This document shows positions 31,814 to 45,046 of a DNA stretch of 64,000 nt, piece after piece (positions within the stretch are counted from its first letter, which is position 1; each line of letters starts with the position of its first letter). Source of the stretch: Setomelanomma holmii. Lineage: Eukaryota; Ascomycota; Dothideomycetes; Pleosporales; Phaeosphaeriaceae. The notes under the pieces are model-generated. The model saw only the letters and a list, made by a program, of their open reading frames with translations. It did not search any database and was not told the origin of the DNA. Position numbers and translations under genes: made by a program. The stretch is from positions 1 through 64,000 of the forward strand of contig ML978289.1 of assembly GCA_010015745.1 (NCBI GenBank), read 5' to 3'.

Positions 31814-32244
31814 GTTGCGCGCAGCTTCCTTCACCTCTCGTGGACTGTGGCTATCGTCAATCAAGTGTCAGTGTGATCGTTAGCATGGCATCATCGCAAG
31901 AAAGATCAAAGAAGCTATGTTGCGCCAGCTCATTTGCGGTAGACTATGCATAGTCAGTTAGGCAATAAACATGGAGGGGTCGACAAAGCTTCCCGGCACC
32001 CTTGCATGACATCGCGCCGACAGAAGCCGATCTCGGGACCGCGTCGAGATCGTCACCATCCCATATCGCGGAGACGAGCGTATCTCCGACGCTACCAACT
32101 TTATGCTGACGGGTGCAATGGGATGAAGTTATCCACGAATGGTCTTCGAATCACGCACAGTCACTGTCGCTATTATCAACTGTCCTGTCCTACACTTGCG
32201 AGCGGCATGATTCACGCATTGAGGAGAGGGAGCATCAGACAACC
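31814..32244. other. Intergenic (divergent promoters), no gene seen
   Basis: Lies between the start codons of the GT8 gene (minus) and the mitochondrial carrier gene (plus). Confidence 0.4.
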
Positions 32245-33301
32245 ATGTCTGTTACGGTCATGAAGACGGGCGAGAAGCCGATGATGAGCGCGGTCGTGGA
32301 GCCTGCAGAACCTCAGAAGTCGCCAAAACATTATAGAGGATTCGTTGCTGGGGTATTTTCCGGCATTGCGAAGCTTTCAGGTATGCAAGGCTCTCCATTA
32401 TCTTATTGTCCATGCTAAGTCTCGCAGTCGGCCATCCATTCGACACCGTCAAAGTACGATTACAGACCACCGAAAAGTCGCAATTCCGAGGGCCGCTGGA
32501 CTGCTTGTTACAGACAGTCAGGAAAGAGGGAGTGACTGGCCTGTATAAGGGCGCTACACCGCCACTTGTAGGATGGATGTTCATGGACTCGGTGTATGGA
32601 CTGCTCATAAGGAAGCTCAATATGCGAGGCTAATTGCGTGTAGTATGCTAGGCTCTCTCAGCGTGTACCGCCGCGTCCTCAACGATAACTTCTTCAACCC
32701 ACGCAAATCAAGCCGCTCCGAGCAAGGCAAGCTTCCCGTCATGGGTCACGCGTTAGCCGGCACAATGGCAGGCTGGACCGTGTCCTTCATCGCCGCGCCC
32801 GTCGAACACATCAAGGCACGATTGCAGATTCAATACCAGGCAGACAAGGGCAAAAGGTTATACAGCGGGCCAATCGATTGCCTCACCAAGATCTACCGCG
32901 GCCACGGCGTGCGCGGCGTCTACCACGGTTTGAGCGCAACGCTGCTCTTTCGCACCTTTTTCTGCTTTTGGTGGGGCACATATGATCTGTTTACACGGCA
33001 ACTGCAAGAACACACAAACTTGTCCACTCCAGCGGTAAACTTCTGGGCAGGAGGGCTGTCGGCTCAAGTTTTCTGGATCACGAGTTATCCATCAGACGTG
33101 GTGAAGCAGAAGATCATGACTGATCCGCTGGGATCGGAGAGGAGATATGCGCGATGGAGAGATGCTGCGAAGACGGTGTACAGGGAGAATGGGCTGAAGG
33201 GATATTGGAGAGGCTTTGTGCCGTGCTTTTTGAGAGCATTTCCGGCGAATGCGATGGCACTGGTGGCGTTTGAGGGTGTTATGAGGAGTCTGTCCGAGTA
33301 A
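32245..33301 (+). CDS. Mitochondrial carrier family protein
   Basis: Exons 32245-32380, 32428-32593 and 32644-33301 give about 319 aa. The three carrier repeats each show the Px(D/E)xx(K/R)x(K/R) signature: HPFDTVKVRLQ, APVEHIKARLQIQYQ and YPSDVVKQKIM. RGPLDCLLQTVRKEG and SGPIDCLTKIYRGHGVRGVYHGL follow the usual second helices. The PVEHIKARLQIQYQA text resembles fungal carriers of the carnitine/ornithine/YMC group (SLC25). The substrate is not certain. It should sit in the inner mitochondrial membrane. The second intron has a GTATGG donor and a short phase-2 split codon. Confidence 0.88.
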
Positions 33302-34445
33302 GATTTAGTTGCACAAGTGTGCTTGTTGAGGCATGGTGTTGTGATGATACCCTGACGGTTAGACGTGGGAAGCATTTTGCATGGGTTGGCTAGGATAGAT
33401 TCCGAGCACACCACTCCGAGAAACAAACTCTTTGCTTCCTCTGGGATGCTGTGCAATATCTCTGCCCGACCAAACTCAGGCTCCTGGTCTAATCGGTCCC
33501 TTCTGTTCCGATGTCTTCAGCCATCAATACTCTCGAGTCTTGGCCCAGCGGATGTGGTCCTCCAAGCAGCTACGCAAATCCTACGGGCCGAAGAATTCGT
33601 ACACTTTGAGCATGTGTTCCCTGATATCCCCTACGTCATGAGATTCGCGATTCTTAAACAACAGCAATTGCACCGAGATCGAGTGCAGAGGGTTCATCCC
33701 TCCCCAAGTACACACGCGAGACACGCAACGGCGCCGACCCAAGATGCAGCCAGACGTTGATCCTTTCCCGTGACTACTTATTGGCCGCGGAATCCGCAAC
33801 CGCCACGTTCGAAATTCCATCTGCCACGCTCAGGAGTAGCTCCGCGTACCTGCATGACTTAGATTGCGGGTCGGCGGCGAAGTGGTACAGCGTCTTGCAG
33901 CACCACGGCGTTAGCTACATGACAGCTGTTGCAGGTGTGCATGTGCTGCAGCTGCACGATTCCTTGACTTCATCTTAGGGCAGTTCCCTGCATATTAGAC
34001 CTTGTGAACCCCTTTTTGATAGGAGAGAGCTTGACATTGTGGTGTTCGCGAGGGGCCTGTCAAGAGCAAGCGAGCGTTGCGCGTAAAAGAACTAGCGGCT
34101 GGCTGCCGATCTGGCTGACCAGGTTGTTTCACCCTGAGCGAAGCTTGACCAGGGCGCATCTTAAGCACGCCTCGTCTGAACTCCCACCGACTCCCCAAAA
34201 AACCTCCAAACGCCCACCGCTTTGACTGTAGAGCCCGCTGCTGCTTGCCCTCCCCACACCGTGTACACCACATAACCTCATACCCGGCAGACCTGCCCAC
34301 CAATCGCGCTAGCATCGAGCCTCGCGTGTCGCTATTAGGAGCTCTTAACATCACCATTGCGTAGCCACCGCCCAGCTCAGACCACCATTCGATACTAGAC
34401 AGACTCGACCATACGATTGGCAGTGTATAGCAACCCACAGACAAG
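33302..34445. other. Intergenic, no gene supported
   Basis: Short frames occur on both strands (for example 33365-33760) without domains. The last 200 bp before the ARF gene are the likely promoter and 5' UTR. Confidence 0.4.
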
Positions 34446-35322
34446 ATGGGCGCGTCAATATCGAAGATGATGAACAAGATCTTCGGATCCAAGGAGATGC
34501 GGCTCTTGATGCTGGGCTTGGACGCCGCAGGAAAGACCAGTACGCCATGTCTCTCCCTATACAAGCCTCCACCCCTCGTGGAAGTCACACGGCAGAACCA
34601 TTGCTGATATGACCACGTGCAGCAATCCTTTACAAGCTTAAGCTCGATCAAGACGTAACCACCATCCCCACAGTCGGCTTCAACGTCGAGACCGTCACAT
34701 ACAAAAACACCAAGTTCAACGTCTGGGATGTCGGCGGCCAGGACAAGATCCGGCCGCTGTGGAGACATTACTTCTCTGGTATGTTGGGTCATGACGGCAC
34801 GGTACCGGGTAGGCGAGCACGCGCGTGTGGACAGACACGCTGCGACTGCCTCCCCTGCCCTGCCAGATCGCCATCGTGGATATTAGAGAGGAGTGGACAG
34901 TTACTGACTATCACATAGGCACCCAAGGTCTTATCTTCGTCATCGATTCGAATGACCGCGACCGCATCGATGAGGCACGGACGGAGCTTACAAGGATTAT
35001 CCAGGACAGGGAAATGAAGGATGCTTTGCTGCTGGTGTTCGCGAACAAGCAGGATCTCAGCGGAGGTGCGACAGATCATTCCGTTACACATTTGATACGT
35101 ACTGACATACACCAGCTATGCGTCCAAAGGAAGTCTCGGATCGCCTGCAATTAGACAAAATCGCAAAGGACCACGTATGGAAGGTCGAGCCCAGCTGCGC
35201 GACAACTGGCGAGGGCATCTTCGAGGGACTGGTACGTCAAACTCTTGCCCATGAACAACATCAGCTAACAATATCAGGCATGGCTCTCCAACAACGTCAA
35301 GCTTCCCGCCGGCGGCAAATAA
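34446..35322 (+). CDS. arf6: ADP-ribosylation factor, ARF6-type small GTPase
   Basis: Five exons (34446-34539, 34623-34778, 34919-35065, 35116-35231, 35278-35322) give 185 aa. The N-terminal MGASIS provides the myristoylation Gly2. The G1 box is GLDAAGKT, the switch regions are TIPTVGFNVETV and WDVGGQDKIRPLWRHYF, the specificity box is NKQDL, and SCATTGEG is the G5 region. The short MGxxxSK N-terminus and KEMRLLMLGLDAAGKTTILYKLKL are closest to ARF6, which controls plasma-membrane traffic, endocytosis and polarised growth. Every intron is GT-AG and no coding break is seen. Confidence 0.93.
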
Positions 35323-36237
35323 GCCCTCCCTTCCTTACTCTCGATCGACACGACTGCATGCGCATATCCTCTGGCTTCCTGCATATACCCGGCTCCTCAT
35401 TGTAATGCCCCTCGTTTACCATCATATCACTTTCTAATACCAGCTCCCAACCTTCTTGGTGGTTTGCTTTCTTCGCTTCACTTCTTTCCCTTCTCCACAC
35501 ATGGTCATGTGTGGGTTGAGATACCCCTCAGAATGCTCTTACTGTATCATTGGTGTATCATGTAGATGTTTTACTCGGGTTCCGCTCATGCTGTTTATAG
35601 CGGGTATGCGGTGGGTGGCTTGACACCTTTTAGATGATTATATGGACTTGTATGAGATTATATGCACTGTCTTGCCTATTCAGTCAGTCCCTTTCCGTGT
35701 TTGCAGTCTTGTTCTGAAATCTGATTGGTGGCCGTCGGGTGGAAGCATGAGCGAAGGTAAGTACGACCAAGTCCCGGCCCAATGAGACATGTGGAAGGTT
35801 GCGCACGAGATAACAAGACAGGCGGAAGGTAAGCGCAATGCGAGACTGCTTGTTTTCGCTGCTCAACACGAACATCATCGCAATCCTCATCGACGTTACC
35901 ACTCGCTCCAACACACAACATAATTCGCAAACACAACTTACCACTATCTCATATCAGCTATTTCACACAGCGCCATACGGCAATCATACGAAACAACAAC
36001 ACTCGCTTGAGAACAAACAGGCTTTGAGACATTTGACTACGTCTGTTTGTCTTGCTCGTCTCACACCTCACGGATTCATCTCAGACATGCGTCTTGACCA
36101 CAAAGCATGCAAGAGATACAAGGTCTGTAGAATTGCTCGTTGATTGAAAACCAGATTACACAGTACACTGCGCACCCTTGAATACGAACCACCACTATGA
36201 TTACAACTTTCGACCTAAACCCTCTCGATATGCCGAC
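35323..36237. other. Intergenic before the Argonaute array, no gene seen
   Basis: 3' region of the ARF gene and upstream region of the first Argonaute copy. Frames at 35676-36143 on both strands lack recognisable features. Confidence 0.4.
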
Positions 36238-39200
36238 ATGTCTTCTCGCGGTGGTGGTGGTTAGCGTGGCCGGGGCAGTAGAGCCGCACGGGGCGGACGA
36301 GGGGACTGGTGGTGGACGAGGTGGACGAGGTGGACGAGGTGGACGAGGTGGACGAGGTGACTTTGGTGGTGGAAGAGGCGGTCGCGGAGGCCACTCTGCC
36401 CGCATGTGGCACGTTTCCGTTGACTATCGATGTGCTAACGATGATACAGCACCATCCAGTGCACCAGTGCAAGCGATGAACAACTTGACCATAGGTGACA
36501 AGCTCGCCGTCGATGGCAGTCCACTCCAGATGGACCGACAAGTCTACCCGCCTCGACCGACTCCGATGCCTGGTAACCAGGCTACACCCAAAGCTGGACA
36601 AGAGATCATCAAAGCCATTGCGCCATTTGCATTCAAAGCCGAATTTCCAACAACTTCGCAATCACGCTTGATCCGAAAATGCAACTATACGAATACAATT
36701 TCCAAGGGCTGCCAGACAAAGTCGGAAAGCGCACATGCAGAATTCTCGTTCAAGAAATGATCAACGCCATTCCTATCCTGAGGCAGAAGCAGGACAAGTT
36801 TGCCACGGACTACCAGAAGAAGCTCGTCTCACGGATCGAGATCAGAGACAATGATCTGGGACCAGTACAAGTGAAGTTGTCCGAAAGAAGGGAGGTCATT
36901 AGCGTTGGCCTCGAGTACGTCGACATGGTTGACACGGGCCTGCTACAGCGTTATGCTGAAGGCAAGGTAGAGCCGACTAAGGTACGTGCGAAACATCTGA
37001 CTGTTGTGGCTTCCCTTTATGATTGCAGCAGACTGACAGCGAATAGGAAGTCGATAAGCAGATCAAGTGGGTCGAAAACGCACTTAATATGGTCATTTCC
37101 ACCGCACTGAGCAGAGGATCGACTGCCTTGAAGCCGAACAAGTTCTTCGTCACCGGCAGACACGATCGTCTAGGAGTCTCATTCTGTGCCATTCGCGGCT
37201 ACTTCTACTCGGTAAGGCCAGGCATGGGACAGATTCTTCTCAACCATAAGTTGCATCCTGCATTTTGGCAGTCAGCCCTCCTACGCTAATAGTTGCTCTA
37301 GTGAACTCGTGCACCAGCGCGTTCTACCAACCCATCTTGGTCAGCGAGTTTCTGCTCGACAACAACACTTTCCAGTTTCCAGATGAACGAAAGTGACAGC
37401 TGCGTGGTCTTCGGGTACAACTCACTTACGTACCGAAGTCGAAGGAGCCAAGATCTCGTTCCGGAGAGATTGAAGCGCGCATGAAGAGTATTGTAGGAAC
37501 CGGTGAGGCCGTCGGTGTGCAGACTTTCACACTGAAGGGGCGCGATGGTCAGCCGGACTCGAAACCCACTGTCGAAAAGTACTTCAAGGATAGTAAGTTT
37601 ACACTGGCATGCTGTTATCCTTAGTGTCTCTCAAACAGCATGCTAAACACTCCAGCCTATAACATCACTGCTTTCAACTCGAAGATGCCAGCCATCAACT
37701 GCGGGACGGACGACAAGCCATCATGGTACTTACCGGAACTACTGCGCATTCTGCCGTACCAGTTTTACAAGCGCAGAGTGCCCGACAGCCTTACCTCTGA
37801 CATGTTGGATATCGCCAACCACCATACGAATGTCACTCGAGCGCTCATCGAGCATGAAGGTCTCCAGATGCTGGGCTTAACCCCTGGTGCTGGTCCTACA
37901 CCTTTCATATGTCTTTTGTATTCCCTGCAATGATTGGGCAATGCTAACAAATCTAGCCTGCGTGTCCGGCCATCCGCATCGATGCAAGAATGCTCCAGAT
38001 TCCTGCCACAACCCTCCCTTATCCGAAACCTCTGTACAGGAATGGAGATGTGTTTATGGACAAGTCCAACTGGAACCTGGCAAGTCGTATCTTCTTGCTC
38101 ACCAATCAAAAAGCCATCATAAAAATCTTCGTTATCGTTGCACCTGGTGGCAAATGCGATGTGGAGAATCTTGCTTTCCTGGATCAACTTTGGAAAGACT
38201 TCCACAAGTATTCGAACACGTACGCCACTGGGACGTTCTCCAAGGTAGGAGGTTTCATCAGCCAGGATTTTGCCTCCAGCCTGGCCTCGGCAACCGCTGT
38301 CATGGACAGAGCAAAAGCCAGTGGAGCGAATTACGTAATACTCCTTCTTGGTAAAAAGAGTATTCCCGCACATCCCAAGTTCAAAGACTTGGCAGATCGC
38401 AAATACGGCATGCATTCGAGCTGTATCGTCTACAAGGATGGAGGCTTCAGCCCACAATACTGGGGTAACCTTATGATGAAGGTGAACCTCAAGATTGGGG
38501 GCATCAACCACACTGCTGCCGGAGTCAGCGACATTGTGAAGGACACCTTGGTTCTTGGAGCGTGAGTTTGCGACTGCGGTATTGAAGCCTCTGCTAATGA
38601 ACGTGCAGTGACGTAACACATCCTGGTCCTGGATCTCTCCTCGGAACTCCATCCATCGCAGCTATTGTTGGTTCTGTTGACCATAATGGCGGGAAGTTCC
38701 TCGGATCGATGCGTCTGCAGCCGCGTGAAACAGCTTGCGAAGATATCAAAGACGTTGAAGGGATAGCCATTGAGCGCATCAAGAGTTGGTTCGAGAACAA
38801 CAAACGACAGCTCCCGAATAACATTCTCTACTATCGTGATGGTGTAGGCGACACGTGAGTCTCCTTACCTGACCTTGAGGAGCATTCGCTTACTGTTTGA
38901 ATAGTCAATACTCTCAGGTAAAAGACGATGAGTTGCCTCAAATTCGTTCAGCGTTCGCCAAGGCTATCAAGGCGGCCATTCTCAACACGGTCGCCAAGTT
39001 CAAGCTTGCCGCCGTCGTCGTTGCGAAGCGCCATCATGTGAGGTTCATGCCGCAAGCGGACGACGCTGCACCCAACAACGGCAATTGCAAGCCAGGAACG
39101 CTTGTCGATCAGGCTGTGACATCTCCTTACTTCCAGGACTTCTATCTTCAGTCGCACAATGGTCTTCAGGGTACCGCTAGATCGGCTCACTACTTCATGC

Positions 39201-39805
39201 TAGTCAACGAGATGGGAATGACGGAGCAGCAGTTGCAAGCTTTCGTAAGTGCTCCTCGTAGGCTCATTGATCAGCCGTTGGATATGGACATGATGGTTTC
39301 CAAAGTTCTTTCGCTGACCCAAGTGAATAGACACACAAGCTCTGCTATACGTATGTTCGAGCGACCATGGGTGTCTCGTATGCCCCGTCCGCATACTACG
39401 CAGATCGACTTTGCGAGCGCGGTCGGTGAGTGCAATATCCCAATGCGCACAGCAGTGAAACACGCTAACAGTGACTTCAGCTGCTATCTCCGTAGCTTTC
39501 TCGCTCCTGCACTCGGTTCGCCTCTGGCCACTAGCCTCAAGCAAGTTAAATTGGGCTACCTCAACGATGCCAAAACCGCGCGCGAAAAGAAGTACAAATC
39601 GTCTCGCAAGGTTGTCGAGCAGAACGGGAAGAAGAAGGAAGTCTGGTCGAAGGAAGAACAGCAGCGGAAAGATATAGACGAAGAAGAGGTAGAGAAGAAG
39701 CTCAAGATGGAGACGTTTCAAAGGGCGAAGATGGCTTTCTATGGGCAGTCGGAGGAGCGCAATCCTTGCAATCCGAAATTGGGGAATGCGATGTTCTGGA
39801 TGTAA
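36238..39805 (+). pseudogene. Argonaute-like gene, copy A (damaged 5' half, intact PIWI half)
   Basis: The N-terminal RGG-rich region starts MSSRGGGG and is cut by TAG at 36262-36264. The frame then changes for the RGG array and returns near 36660. N/PAZ/L2 text is clear: ITLDPKMQLYEYNFQG, FFVTGRHDRLG, ALNMVISTALSRGS, NSCTSAFYQPIL. There is a TGA at 37394-37396, and a would-be donor reads ATAAGT at 37246-37251 instead of GTAAGT. MID follows (DDKPSWYLPELLRILPYQ, then DLADRKYGMHSSCIV). The PIWI exons (about 37990-39805, introns at 38563, 38854, 39249 and 39425) are open. They keep TLVLGA/DVTHPG, NNILYYRDGVG, FYLQSHNGLQGTAR, LCYTYVRATMGVSYAPSAYYADRLCERGR and end FWM, so catalytic Asp, Asp and Asp are present. 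Argonautes bind small RNAs and slice targets in RNA silencing. As it stands no full-length protein can be made. Confidence 0.8.
36312..36358 (+). repeat. Tandem 9-bp repeat encoding an RGG array
   Basis: About five copies of GGTGGACGA in the N-terminal region of Argonaute copy A, giving GGRGGRGG text. Such arrays are usual in Argonaute N-termini and are prone to slippage, which may explain the frame change here. Confidence 0.85.
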
Positions 39806-40422
39806 GGTGCGAGGATGAGGTACAGGATTAGGTCAAGAGACGAAACTGCAAGACGAGAATGGATATTGGTAGGCCACGGGCGTGAGCATTCGCCATTGTC
39901 TTTCATTGTTATTTTCTTCTATTTTTGGGGGTCATGTTTTTGCTACTTGCATACCACTTTTGGCGTTCTGGTTGCTCATGTCACAATGGCCATCAGTTGT
40001 CTCTCTCACGCATTGTGCCCGTGGTCATTGAACAAGTGTGTCTGTATTGTGGACGATTAACAAGCAGATTGATTCGATGCTCGGGCGACGTCAAACACTA
40101 TACTAGCATATGCGCAGGTACGGAAGTTTTGGACCATTGCTGAAGGTAAGCACGAAAACACAAATGCTATTCGCGAAGTTGTGCTAATATGTAAAGTTTC
40201 ACACTTTTTGCACATTATTGACAGGAGTTTGTCACTCTACGACCGCAAGCCTTGACAGCTTGCCCGGAGTGGGTATTATAGCAAATTACTTGTCCTGGAT
40301 TCAGCTTTGTGCTGAAACGTCTCTGGCTTGCTCGCGAACGCGACTTGCTTCTCACATACATCGTCAACCAGTTATAGCAAGCACTCGAGACTGCAACATA
40401 CATCAAGAGCACTCCGTCCACC
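39806..40422. other. Spacer between Argonaute copies A and B
   Basis: No gene is recognised. A short frame at 39925-40143 contains a few Cys/His residues but no clear finger. Confidence 0.4.
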
Positions 40423-43400
40423 ATGGCAGAGCACCATCTGAGCATCACTTTCGTCATGCCACCCAAGAAGACAAAAGCGGCGGCGCCGCAGCTCAACAAA
40501 GCCGAAAAGAACCACATCATGACGAACTACACAGCATGGGACACGAACAAACAAGCAAAGAAAGCTTACTAGAAGAAGCTTGGTGGTCCAAAGCAACAGG
40601 CTGCCAATGACCTTTGGGATGAGCTGAAGGCGAATGGCGGACCGCCTACTGGCACAACTGCAGGCACCAACGTTCTTGCTGGGCATGGCGCGCCTGCCAA
40701 TCCACAAGCTCATGCTCGAGCTCAAGCTAGGGCATCAACGCCAACACTTAGAGGTGCTGCTGCATCTGCAGATTCGTCCGTCGTTCAACAGCCGCCCCCA
40801 GACAGGACCGTCGGTCAATGTACCTGATGGAACATCAGCAACGTCACCGTCAGCTGATTCGAGAACATCCTTTCCTCCGAGCGCTGATTTGCCTACGACT
40901 GCACTCAGCCCGATGCCTGCCGCCGGCACTCAGAATCTGGGCGGAGCTCCTCAAGTACTCGCCGTCGCTGCCGTCAAGGACGAGACATTGGAGACGGACA
41001 TGCTCCAAGCAACAACAGTCACACTTGATGATCTCACTGCGCCTACCATTCAGCGAGCTATCAATGACAAGATGCGTAGTAAAGTCAGCGCTTGGTCCAC
41101 GTCTGGGCTCCAACTTCAGTACCCTCTCCGACCAATGTACACGACTGCCAAAGACGAAGTCATTACGAATCATTTCAGAATAGGGATCGATGACGAGGTC
41201 CCACTCCACCAATACAAGATTCTTCTGACCCTCTCAGGCAAAAGCAAACGGAAGATCCGCCTCATCATCGAGATTGCCATCGAGCAATGTGCTTTCCTGA
41301 ACGATAACAAAGCGAAGTTCGCCACGGACTACTTCGACACTATCATTGCGTGGACAAATCTACATGAGATGATCTCATCGTCTGTACGTCCGCGTACCCA
41401 GGGTGACGGCCAGGCTATTGGGTCGACATGGCATCTTGTGACACTTCAGGATGGTCCAGCTACGCTCAGCCTTGAGTTGAGATATGAGAGCATCGTTGAT
41501 ACCAGGAACCTTATCGACCACAGTGTAGGTGATGTTGCGTACGCGAATACAGACTTGCAGCCAATGCTGCGAGCTCTGGACATCCTGGTGTCGAAGTCTT
41601 TTGATGAAAGACCGGTCGAGACGGTTCGGACGGGCGCTAACAAGTTCTTCCTCAAGGCATCTCGTCAAGATCTCACGGATGGGAAGAAGCCTCACGCGAC
41701 AGTGTCAACATCTCTCTGTACCCTTCGAGGATACTCCTATATGATCAAGCCAGCAGGTGATTGCATCCTGCTCAATGTCAACGCTGCCACTAGCGCCTTC
41801 TGGAAGCCGGTCCTCTTGAGCACAGTCTTTCAGGACTGGGCTACGTTCACGACTGAAGCAGAGCTCTTCAAGGCTCTCCGCGGCGTCCGAGTATACATTG
41901 TGCATGAGCGCGGAGACCGCGAGGACACTGAGACTTATGCACGGCTAAATTCTGACCGTGCTCGCGTCAAGCCAGTCGAAGGGTTCGGTTTTCGTTTTGA
42001 CAAGGAGGAGTTCTACGAAGAAGGGAAGAAGGACAATACCAACGTTCTGGAACATTTCAAGAAAAGTGAGTCCTCCTCTGTACGACCTACTTGAGCGCTT
42101 CATGCTAATGTCCCTAGCATATCCGGACAGGAAGATTGACGAGAACACCTGCTCGGATCCAGCTGTGAACTGAGGCACCCGAAAGGCGCCCAGATGGTAT
42201 CCATCGCAATATCTGAGGATACTTCCATATCAGAAGTACAGCGGCCTGGTCCCTGAAACTATGTCTGGAGGCATGCTAGCGGTTGCATGCCAGAGACCAC
42301 CAATGGCCCGAACGTTGGTAGGGTACGAGTCTATCAGAGCCATGGGCCTGCCTGCAAACTCTTCGACTATAGGAATCATGGTAAGTATCCCCCAAAATTC
42401 TTGGATGTGTCCCGAAATTGACATGTATACACCAGCCGAAATGTAACGTCCTTCTAATCGATCCGAGGATGGTTCAGATTTCCTAGCACCATCCAACGCT
42501 TCCCGACCCTTCGCTATGGACACGGGATCGAGGAAGCCAAGGAACGCTGGAAGATCAAGGATTTCAAACTGCTTCATCGCATTAACAAGACGTTTGACGT
42601 GGTAGGAATTGCGAAAGGAAAAGCGGATCAGGGTCTGAGAAAAACTTTTGACCATCTCAAAGATTACGCCGGACCGAAAAATCGTGATTTCGAAAGGTAC
42701 GATGTCGCCAAGCTGAACTTGAGCACTACGGTCCAAGTCAAACCAGATTCCATTAGCGATCTTAGGAAGACCGTCATCGAGGCCTGCAAGAATCACCCTG
42801 AGATCAATGCCGCCTCGCTCTTCCTTGACAAGAACGATCCTACCGCTTACGCAAATTTCAAGGATCTTGCAGATCGGAAGCTTGGTCTTCATTCTGTATG
42901 CATCACTAGGAAATGCATTGGATCGAATGTGGGAGAGAAGATGTCGAACATCGTGCTCAAGATGAACCTGAAAACTACTGGATCGAACCATTCCACAGCC
43001 AACGGCATGATCAGCAGGTACATGCCAGACATACTTGTCCTTGGAGCGTAAGTCATAACTACTTGGGAGAGATACTCAGCTGATTGTTCTCTAGTGATGT
43101 TACTCACCCTGGCACGGGTGCGATTCCAGGTACGCTGTCCATCGCTGCTATCGTTGGCTCCATGGACCCGCATGCCGGTCGCTTCTTGGGCTCCATGCGT
43201 CTGCAGAAGCAAGCACGGAAAGAGGTTTGTGAGATGATTAGCTACTGAAGTGACAATTGACTGACACTGTCAGATCATCGACTTCGTTCGGCCAATTGCC
43301 AAGGAGCGAATCATCGACTGGGTCACCGAGCAATTACCGAAGTTCGTGAGGAAGGGGAAGGGCAAGAACATCCAGCCACGCCTGCCGAAAAATATCATCT

Positions 43401-44209
43401 ACTACCGCGATGGCGTCTCTGACCCTCAATTTCTCGAGGTTCAGGAGTATGAGCTGGAGAAGATCGAACTCGCTTTCGATGACGCGTACACGGAGCTGAT
43501 GGCGAACGGCACGCTCGACTCTTTCGACTACGAGGAGAAGCCCAAAGTCGACATCACCGCTCTCGTATGCGTCAAGCGCCACGGCATTCGCTTCCACCCG
43601 CTCAAGGGCAAGGCAGACAAGAACGAAAACTGCCCGCCCGGAACGCATGTCGAAAGCGTGGTGACCTCGCCATTCTTCATGGACTTCTACCTCCAATCCC
43701 ATGCCGCGATCAAGGGCACTGCGAAGCCATGCCGCTACTTCGTGCTTCGCAACGATATGAATATGAGCATGCACGACCTTCGCACTCTCACGCACGAGCT
43801 CTGCTACACCTATGTCCGCGCCCCGTGCGGTGTCTCGTACGCTAGTCCCGCATACTACGCCGATCGGCTCTGTGAGCGTGGGCGCATCTACCTGCGCGAC
43901 TTGTACCAACACACATCGCGAGGTGGCAATTTGCGCGATCAATTCAATAAATTCAAGTGGGATCGGGAAGATGAGCGTGAGGCGAAGAGGGTGAAAGACT
44001 TTGGCAAAATGCGCAACGATGACGGCACGCCGAGGAAGAAGACCGAGAAGGAAGTCGAAATCGAAAACAGACATCGCAAGGAGGTGATGGAATCGTGCGA
44101 CGCGTGGACCTTGAAGAAGGCCAGGGAAGACTGGTATGGTGATGGGAAAGAGGAAAAGGGCCACAATCCGTGGCACGACAACATCAGCAAGACGATATTT
44201 TGGATGTGA
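40423..44209 (+). pseudogene. Argonaute-like gene, copy B (damaged 5' half, intact PIWI half)
   Basis: From ATG 40423 the N-terminus reads ...MPPKKTKAAAPQLNK and meets TAG at 40570-40572. The frame shifts near 40801-40822 into a long open stretch to 42094. That stretch covers N, L1 and PAZ (YPLRPMYTTAKDEVITNHFRI, NKFFLKASRQDL, AATSAFWKPVLLS). After an intron there is TGA at 42171-42173 inside the AVN-stop-GTRKAPRWYP block, and one extra T at 42479-42481 in the MVQI..STIQRFP block. The PIWI part (42599-44209) is open. It holds DILVLGA/DVTHPGTG, KNIIYYRDGVSDPQF, FYLQSHAAIKGTAK, LTHELCYTYVRAPCGVSYASPAYYADRLCERGR and the C-terminal FWM. It lacks the two 3' introns present in copy A. The product, if whole, would be about 1,060 aa, the usual Argonaute size. 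Confidence 0.8.
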
Positions 44210-44317
44210 GCTGCTGGAGGGTGTCGTTCACTGCTGATTGAGCAGTTCGGTCTTGCTCTGGTGTTGATGCAGATGTTGTTGATTGGTTTTCCTCATGCTT
44301 TTCCTTGATAATGACGA

Positions 44318-44374
<57 letters not shown>

Positions 44375-45046
44375 GTTTAATGGTCTTGCCTTACTTTCTC
44401 TCACGGTCTGTTGTTCTCGCTTTTTCTGCTCGTCTTACCTGGTTATAGATCTCATTGCTACAATGCGACTTGTTGTTCGCTTTGCTTCACTGTCTTATGA
44501 CGAATCTCAATCGCGAACCCACAGCATTTCCATGTCCTCTTACGCGCCACAAAATACCAACAATGACATCATGAGACTTTCATCGGACTTACTTCCTCCA
44601 TCAAATCAATTGCATGTTCCGCGGCCAAAAGACCACTGCCTCGCCGGACACAAAACACCGCATGAAAGGGTACCTCCAAAAGCAGAGGCAACCTCGGTAT
44701 GTCATTCAAAATCACCAATCAACTCTCTTCCATTTGTCGTTACGTGACTGGCAACACGAGGCTAAAGAGTCGTCCAGTGACGGTCTTAACTCCGGTGGAC
44801 TTTCAGCCTCAACTAGCGTCGATCTGCCGCTACCCTTCCACTAAAGGAGTCCTTTTTAGGAAGGCAAGCACACGATGATTACGTCAAGTTGTATATCGGA
44901 GGCTGGAATTGGTGAAGGTACTGTGCGTCATGGCGGGCGGTTTCGGGTGCATTTGAGTTTATTTTTGGGGGTTGGAAGTGCTGAAATATGTCGTTAGCGC
45001 TTCTGGGGTGTCGTTTTGGAGGCTTTCAAGTGTTCGTTGTGTCGTA
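44210..45046. other. Intergenic with microsatellite, no gene seen
   Basis: Downstream of Argonaute copy B and upstream of the MFS gene. Apart from the GTT repeat I see nothing distinctive. Confidence 0.4.
44319..44371 (+). repeat. (GTT)n microsatellite
   Basis: About 17 uninterrupted GTT/TTG triplets in the 3' region of Argonaute copy B. Non-coding as far as I can see. Confidence 0.95.

Noticed and set aside
33995..34792. 265-aa minus-strand open frame
   Set aside because: Overlaps ARF6 exons antisense and has no recognisable protein features.
36312..36358. Short regular repeats considered as a CRISPR-like array
   Set aside because: They are direct 9-bp coding repeats without spacers, in a eukaryotic gene.
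37765..38652. 295-aa minus-strand open frame
   Set aside because: Shadow of MID/PIWI coding sequence of Argonaute copy A; no domain features.
43334..44176. 280-aa minus-strand open frame
   Set aside because: Antisense shadow of the intact PIWI exon of Argonaute copy B, which has clear domain motifs; the minus frame has none.
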